Assembly (NCBI GenBank): GCA_901472405.1
Contig: LR590463.1
Location: 2,728,001-2,792,000, forward strand
Length of the DNA stretch: 64,000 bases
Direction of reading: 5' to 3'
Source of the DNA: Serratia rubidaea
GTDB taxonomy: Bacteria; Pseudomonadota; Gammaproteobacteria; Enterobacterales; Enterobacteriaceae
Below the pieces are notes generated by a model. That model was not told where the DNA came from, searched no databases, and saw only the letters and a program-made list of their open reading frames with translations. The translations under genes were made by a program, and so were the position numbers. Position 1 is the stretch's first letter. The number at the start of each line of letters is the position of its first letter. This document shows, in pieces, positions 60,095-64,000 of the stretch.

Positions 60095-60936
60095 TTATTC
60101 TTGCGCCGGCAGATACTGCCCAGCGTTACGCGTTCATTGCCGCCATAGTCGCGGCAGCTCTCCACGGCGCTAAAGCCCGCCTCGGCCAGCAGCTCACGCA
60201 CGCTGGCCGCCTGTTGCCAGCCGTGTTCCAGCAGCAGCCAGCCGCGCGGCAACAGGTGCGCCGGCGCCTGACGCACGATGGTACGCAGGTCTGCCAGGCC
60301 GTTTTCTTCAGCCACCAGCGCGCTGTCCGGTTCAAAGCGGACATCCCCCTGCGACAGGTGCGGATCGGCGGCGTCAATATAGGGTGGGTTACTGGCAATC
60401 AGCTGGAAGCGCTGTCCGGCCAGCGGCGTAAACCAACTGCCCTGAACGAACTGCGCATTGGCAATCGCCAATTTTTGCGCATTATGGCGCGCCAGCGCCA
60501 CCGCTTCGGGCTGGAAATCCACGCCGGTTACCGTGCAATCAGGACGTTCGCTGGCCAGCGCCAACGCAATGGCGCCGGTGCCGGTTCCCAGGTCGAGAAT
60601 GGCGCAGCCGCCTGCAGGCAGGCGCGCTAACGCCTGTTCGACCAGACACTCGGTGTCCGGCCGTGGGATCAGGGTTGCGGGGGAAACAGACAGCGGCAGC
60701 GACCAGAATTCGCGCTCGCCCACCAGATAGGCAATCGGTTCGCCGCGCACCCGGCGCGTCAGCAACGCCTCCAGCTGCGCGATCTCCTGCGCGGTCAGGC
60801 TGCGCTCGCCAAACGCCAGCAGATAGGTTCTGGCGCGACCGGTGACAAAGCCCAGCAGGATTTCCGCATCCCGCCGGGCGCTGTCGCTCTCCGTCAGCCG
60901 CGCGGCGGCGGCCTTCAGCCAGCCTTGATAATCCAT
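60095..60936 (-). CDS. prmC: Peptide chain release factor N5-glutamine methyltransferase PrmC (frameshift near the stop)
   Basis: Methylates the glutamine of the GGQ motif in release factors 1 and 2. SAM motif I is AILDLGTGTGAIALALASE and the substrate-binding NPPY is in LIASNPPYIDAADPHL. The N-terminal helical domain (about 1-85) includes REFWSLPLSVSPATLIPRPDTE. The start ATG overlaps the prfA stop (TGATG). Near 60112 one G is missing from CTGGGGCAG; restored, the protein ends VTLGQYLPAQE at 60095, about 280 residues. The apparent fusion with sirB2 is therefore not real. Confidence 0.93.
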
Positions 60937-62021
60937 CACTCTTGCTCGGCGGACAACGCAGCCAGCTGGTCCGCCTGATATTCCTGCACGATCGGCTGGA
61001 TCAGCATATCCAGCTTCCCTTCCATCACCTCGTCCAGACGATAGAGCGTCAGGTTAATGCGGTGGTCGGTCACGCGGCCCTGCGGGAAATTATAGGTGCG
61101 GTTACGGTCGGAACGGTCGCCGCTGCCCAGCAGGTTGCGACGGGTTGACGCCTCTTCCTGCTGGCGCTTGGCCACTTCGGCGGCGCGGATGCGTGCGCCC
61201 AGCACCGACATCGCTTTCGCTTTGTTCTTATGCTGTGAACGTTCGTCCTGGCACTCCACCACGATGCCGGTCGGCAGGTGGGTAATACGAATCGCCGAGT
61301 CGGTGGTGTTAACGTGCTGGCCGCCGGCCCCGGAGGAGCGGAAGGTGTCGATTTTCAGATCGGCGGGGTTGATATCCGGCAGTTCAGCTTCCGGCACCTC
61401 CGGCATCACCGCGACGGTGCAGGCCGAGGTGTGAATGCGCCCCTGGGATTCGGTCTCCGGCACGCGCTGCACGCGGTGGCCGCCCGACTCAAACTTCAGC
61501 AGGCCGTACACGCCCTCGCCCGAGACTTTGGCGATCACTTCTTTATAACCGCCATGCTCGCCTTCGTTGGCGCTCATCACCTCGACCCGCCAGCGGCGCG
61601 CCTCGGCATAGCGGCTGTACATGCGGAACAGATCGCCGGCGAACAGCGCCGCCTCGTCACCGCCGGTGCCGGCGCGCACTTCAAGGAAGCAGCTGCGCTC
61701 ATCGTCGGGATCTTTCGGCAGCAGCAACAGCTGCAGCTGCTGCTCCAGCTCGTCGGTCACCGTTTTGGCCTGTTTGATCTCTTCCTGCGCCATTTCGCGC
61801 ATTTCCGGGTCTTCCAGCATCATCTCGGCGGTCGCAAGATCGTCTTGCACCTGACGCCACTGCAGGAAGCAGTTGCTGACATCGGTCAGCTGCGCATATT
61901 CGCGCGACAGCGCCCGGAACCGGTCCTGATCGGCAATAACGCCGGCATCGCCGAGCAGCGCCTGCACTTCTTCATGGCGCTCTTGTAACGCTTCCAGTTT
62001 GGCAACAATAGAAGGCTTCAT
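60936..62021 (-). CDS. prfA: Peptide chain release factor 1
   Basis: Terminates translation at UAA and UAG. 361 residues. The peptidyl-tRNA hydrolysis motif is in [19 protein letters not shown], whose glutamine is the PrmC target encoded by the next gene. The codon-recognition domain contains [20 protein letters not shown]. The coiled-coil N-terminal domain covers about 1-110. Intact. It follows hemA by 32 bases and is coupled to prmC, the E. coli operon order. Confidence 0.97.
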   Translation of the reverse strand: MKPSIVAKLEALQERHEEVQALLGDAGVIADQDRFRALSREYAQLTDVSNCFLQWRQVQDDLATAEMMLEDPEMREMAQEEIKQAKTVTDELEQQLQLLLLPKDPDDERSCFLEVRAGTGGDEAALFAGDLFRMYSRYAEARRWRVEVMSANEGEHGGYKEVIAKVSGEGVYGLLKFESGGHRVQRVPETESQGRIHTSACTVAVMPEVPEAELPDINPADLKIDTFRSSGAGGQHVNTTDSAIRITHLPTGIVVECQDERSQHKNKAKAMSVLGARIRAAEVAKRQQEEASTRRNLLGSGDRSDRNRTYNFPQGRVTDHRINLTLYRLDEVMEGKLDMLIQPIVQEYQADQLAALSAEQE

Positions 62022-62053
62022 GCGTGGTTTTAAACCCTGTAAATAGAGAGAAA

Positions 62054-63316
62054 CTAGTGCTGATCCAGCCCGAGGCTGTCGCGTAATATTTGTAACCGCT
62101 CCACATCGCCGTCGCCGGCAGCCTGCTGAAGGGATTTGGTAGGGGCATGAATAAGACGATTGGTCAGGTTGTGAGCCAATTTATGGATGACCTGCTCCAC
62201 GTTGGCCCCCTGCGCAATGGCGGCCAACGCTTTGGCTTCCATTTCACTGCGGATTTGATCGGCCTGCGAGCGGTAGTCGCGGATGGTCTCCACCGCACCC
62301 TGCGAGCGCAGCCAGGCCATAAAATTGGTGCTTTCCTGCTGAACGATGGACTCCGCCTGCACCGCCGCCGCCTTACGCTGCGCCAGGTTGTTCTGGATAA
62401 TCGCGTGCAGGTCGTCAACGCTGTACAGATAGGCGTTCGCCAGCTTGCCGACCTCGGGTTCGATATCGCGCGGAACGGCGATATCCACCAGCAGCATCGG
62501 CTGGTTGCGGCGCGCTTTCAGCGCCCGCTCAACCATGCCCTTGCCGATGATCGGCAGAGGGCTGGCCGTGGAACTGATAATGATATCGGCATCGGCCAGG
62601 CGCGCGTCGATTTCCGGCAGCGTAATCACCTCGGCCCCGACTTCATCCGCCAGCAGCTGCGCGCGTTCACGGGTGCGGTTGGCGATAATCATATGCTTGA
62701 CCTGATGTTCGCGCAGATGGCGCGCCACCAGTTCGATGGTTTCACCCGCCCCCACCAACAGCACGTTCAAATCCGCCAGCGATTCAAAAATCTGCCGCGC
62801 CAGCGTACAGGCGGCAAACGCCACGGAAACGGCGCTGGCGCCGATCTCGGTTTCGGTACGCACGCGCTTGGCGACGGAGAAGGATTTTTGGAACAGGCGC
62901 TCCAGCTCACCGGACAGCGATTGCTCGCGCTGGGATTCGGCAAAGGCTTTTTTCACCTGGCCAAGGATCTGCGGCTCGCCCAGCACCAGTGAATCCAGGC
63001 CGCTGGCAACGCGCATCAGGTGGCTGACCGCATCATTGTCATGATGCCAGTACAGGCTCTTTTTCACCTCTTCCGGACTGAGCTGATGGTATTCACACAG
63101 CCAGCTCACCAGCTGCTCGTGAATATGCTCCTGCTGCTCCACGCTGAGGTACAGCTCGGTGCGGTTGCAGGTGGACAGCACGACTCCGCCCTGCACCAGC
63201 GGCTGCTGGAGCAGACTATTGAGCGCCTGGTCAATGCTTTCTGGAGAAAAGGTGACTTTTTCCCGCAAAGCAACCGGAGCGGTTTTATGATTAATGCCTA
63301 AGGCAAGCAGGGTCAT
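62054..63316 (-). CDS. hemA: Glutamyl-tRNA reductase
   Basis: First committed step of C5 haem synthesis: reduces Glu-tRNA to glutamate-1-semialdehyde with NADPH. The catalytic cysteine is in [13 protein letters not shown]. The N-terminus [21 protein letters not shown] carries the region that controls proteolysis by haem in enterobacteria. The NADPH domain has [17 protein letters not shown], and [13 protein letters not shown] is typical. 420 residues, intact. It heads hemA-prfA-prmC-sirB2-sirB1-kdsA. Confidence 0.97.
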   Translation of the reverse strand: MTLLALGINHKTAPVALREKVTFSPESIDQALNSLLQQPLVQGGVVLSTCNRTELYLSVEQQEHIHEQLVSWLCEYHQLSPEEVKKSLYWHHDNDAVSHLMRVASGLDSLVLGEPQILGQVKKAFAESQREQSLSGELERLFQKSFSVAKRVRTETEIGASAVSVAFAACTLARQIFESLADLNVLLVGAGETIELVARHLREHQVKHMIIANRTRERAQLLADEVGAEVITLPEIDARLADADIIISSTASPLPIIGKGMVERALKARRNQPMLLVDIAVPRDIEPEVGKLANAYLYSVDDLHAIIQNNLAQRKAAAVQAESIVQQESTNFMAWLRSQGAVETIRDYRSQADQIRSEMEAKALAAIAQGANVEQVIHKLAHNLTNRLIHAPTKSLQQAAGDGDVERLQILRDSLGLDQH

Positions 63317-63864
63317 TGCTTCAAGTAATACTTATGTTGGTACGGGTTTCGTTGACGGCATTCTACTTGATGCGCGGCATCAATAAAAGCAACAAGCGCA
63401 TCTTACGCCAATCGCTGCCATCGCCGCTACACATCAAACAACCGCTTAAAAACAAACCATTAATTTATAATGGCGATCAAAACTAAAGAATCGACGCCGC
63501 TGGCCGATGACATCAGGTAACGATCGCAAGTTATGCCTAGTTTAGCGCTTTTTGCCGGCCAGATAAAATTCGCCGCGCCAAAGCTCTCTGTCGCTGAATC
63601 TGTACGGACGTTAATCAATAGTTGGTTATGATTATAACCATTGGCAACCTTCCCAACTGTTATTATTGAATTTCTGTCCGGCTGTTCGCATAATTCCGCG
63701 CCGTATAAATTCGTACATAGCGAATAATAGCGGTTTATCGCTTCTGCCCGGATATCATCGGCTCACGAAACGATAATGCATTATAAAAGACGCCGCGGAT
63801 GGTTTGCGCATCGATACGTGCCATTCGTCGGAATTAAAAATTGTATAAATATAAAAAAGCAGGT
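63317..63864. other. Divergent intergenic region upstream of hemA
   Basis: About 550 bases without a credible gene. It must hold promoters for hemA and for the outer-membrane protein gene on the right; the part from 63600 on is AT-rich. In E. coli the divergent neighbour is lolB, which is not seen here. Confidence 0.45.
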
Positions 63865-63870
63865 ATGGAT

Positions 63871-64000
63871 ATGGCACATAAAATGAGTCGTTTAGCCCGC
63901 GGCGTGGCCGTTGGCCTGATCGCCGGCTGCAGCGCCTTTGCCGCCCAGGCGGAAATCACCTTACTGAAGCAGGATCCGCAGGCCGGCGATCCGCTGAGCC
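63871..64000 (+). CDS. Outer-membrane protein precursor, probably a porin (5-prime end only)
   Basis: The frame starts MAHKMSRLARGVAVGLIAGC at ATG 63871 behind AGCAGGT, and runs off the window. It has a clear signal peptide with cleavage expected after FAAQA, then mature EITLLKQDPQAGDPLS. The N-terminal style fits enterobacterial general or sugar porins, but only 43 codons are visible, so the family is a judgement. An in-frame ATG two codons upstream is possible. Confidence 0.6.
   Translation, partial: MAHKMSRLARGVAVGLIAGCSAFAAQAEITLLKQDPQAGDPLS

Noticed and set aside
59671..60936. A natural PrmC-SirB2 fusion protein
   Set aside because: Explained by one missing base that removes the prmC stop codon.

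Overview
The window is a chromosomal segment of a GC-rich member of the Enterobacterales, most likely a Serratia or close Yersiniaceae relative. This rests on E. coli-like gene order (yeaY-tsaB-yoaA-yoaB, zwf-hexR-pykA-lpxM-mepM-znu, ruv-yebC-nudB-aspS, yecD-yecE-yecN-cmoAB, cutC-yecM-argS, murJ-mviM-yceH-rimJ-grxB-yceB, ghrA-ycdX-ycdY beside tRNA-Ser, hemA-prfA-prmC-sirB-kdsA) with protein sequences very close to those of E. coli but richer in G/C-ending codons. No plasmid, phage, IS element or CRISPR array was seen.

Layout. 0-5 kb: a Slp-type lipoprotein, tRNA modification (tsaB), an Fe-S helicase (yoaA), a RidA-family protein and the SMR pair mdtJI. 5-10.5 kb: central carbon metabolism (eda, zwf, hexR, pykA) with a good HexR box at zwf. 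10.5-18.3 kb: an LRR fragment, lipid A acyltransferase, the murein endopeptidase mepM, the zinc uptake locus znuA/znuCB around a Zur-like box, and ruvC / ruvAB. 18.3-25.6 kb: an fmdB-aspS-nudB-yebC-ruvC run, yecD, yecE, yecN, cmoA, cmoB. 25.7-38.9 kb: accessory DNA occupying the place between cmoB and cutC where E. coli carries tor genes: an orphan protein, an HPP membrane protein, a TetR regulator, and a compact minus-strand biosynthetic operon. 38.9-55.8 kb: cutC, a MalY/PatB-type lyase, yecM, argS, murJ, mviM, yceH, rimJ, grxB, an ABC1-type kinase, yceB, ycdY, ycdX, ghrA and a POT-like transporter. 56.2-57.9 kb: two tRNA-Ser(GGA) genes inside a long near-identical direct repeat. 58-64 kb: hemA-prfA-prmC-sirB2-sirB1-kdsA and the start of an outer-membrane protein gene.

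The most interesting item is the 27.9-38.5 kb operon. It encodes an SDR reductase, a divergent acyl-AMP ligase-like protein, a HAD phosphatase, a flavin monooxygenase, a tandem acyl-carrier protein, a ketosynthase/chain-length-factor protein apparently fused to an AfsA-type double hot-dog domain, an SRPBCC protein and an outer-membrane beta-barrel. A TetR regulator lies just beyond it. The set resembles a cross between a polyunsaturated-fatty-acid-type iterative synthase and a gamma-butyrolactone pathway; the product is unknown.

A strong caveat applies throughout. More than 50 single-base indels, mostly in short homopolymers, break conserved housekeeping genes (tsaB, argS, aspS-neighbour nudB, pykA, kdsA, prmC and others). 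These are most simply sequencing or assembly errors, so split genes and apparent fusions here should not be read as biology without the raw reads. For broken genes I give the whole inferred gene extent and say where the frame changes.
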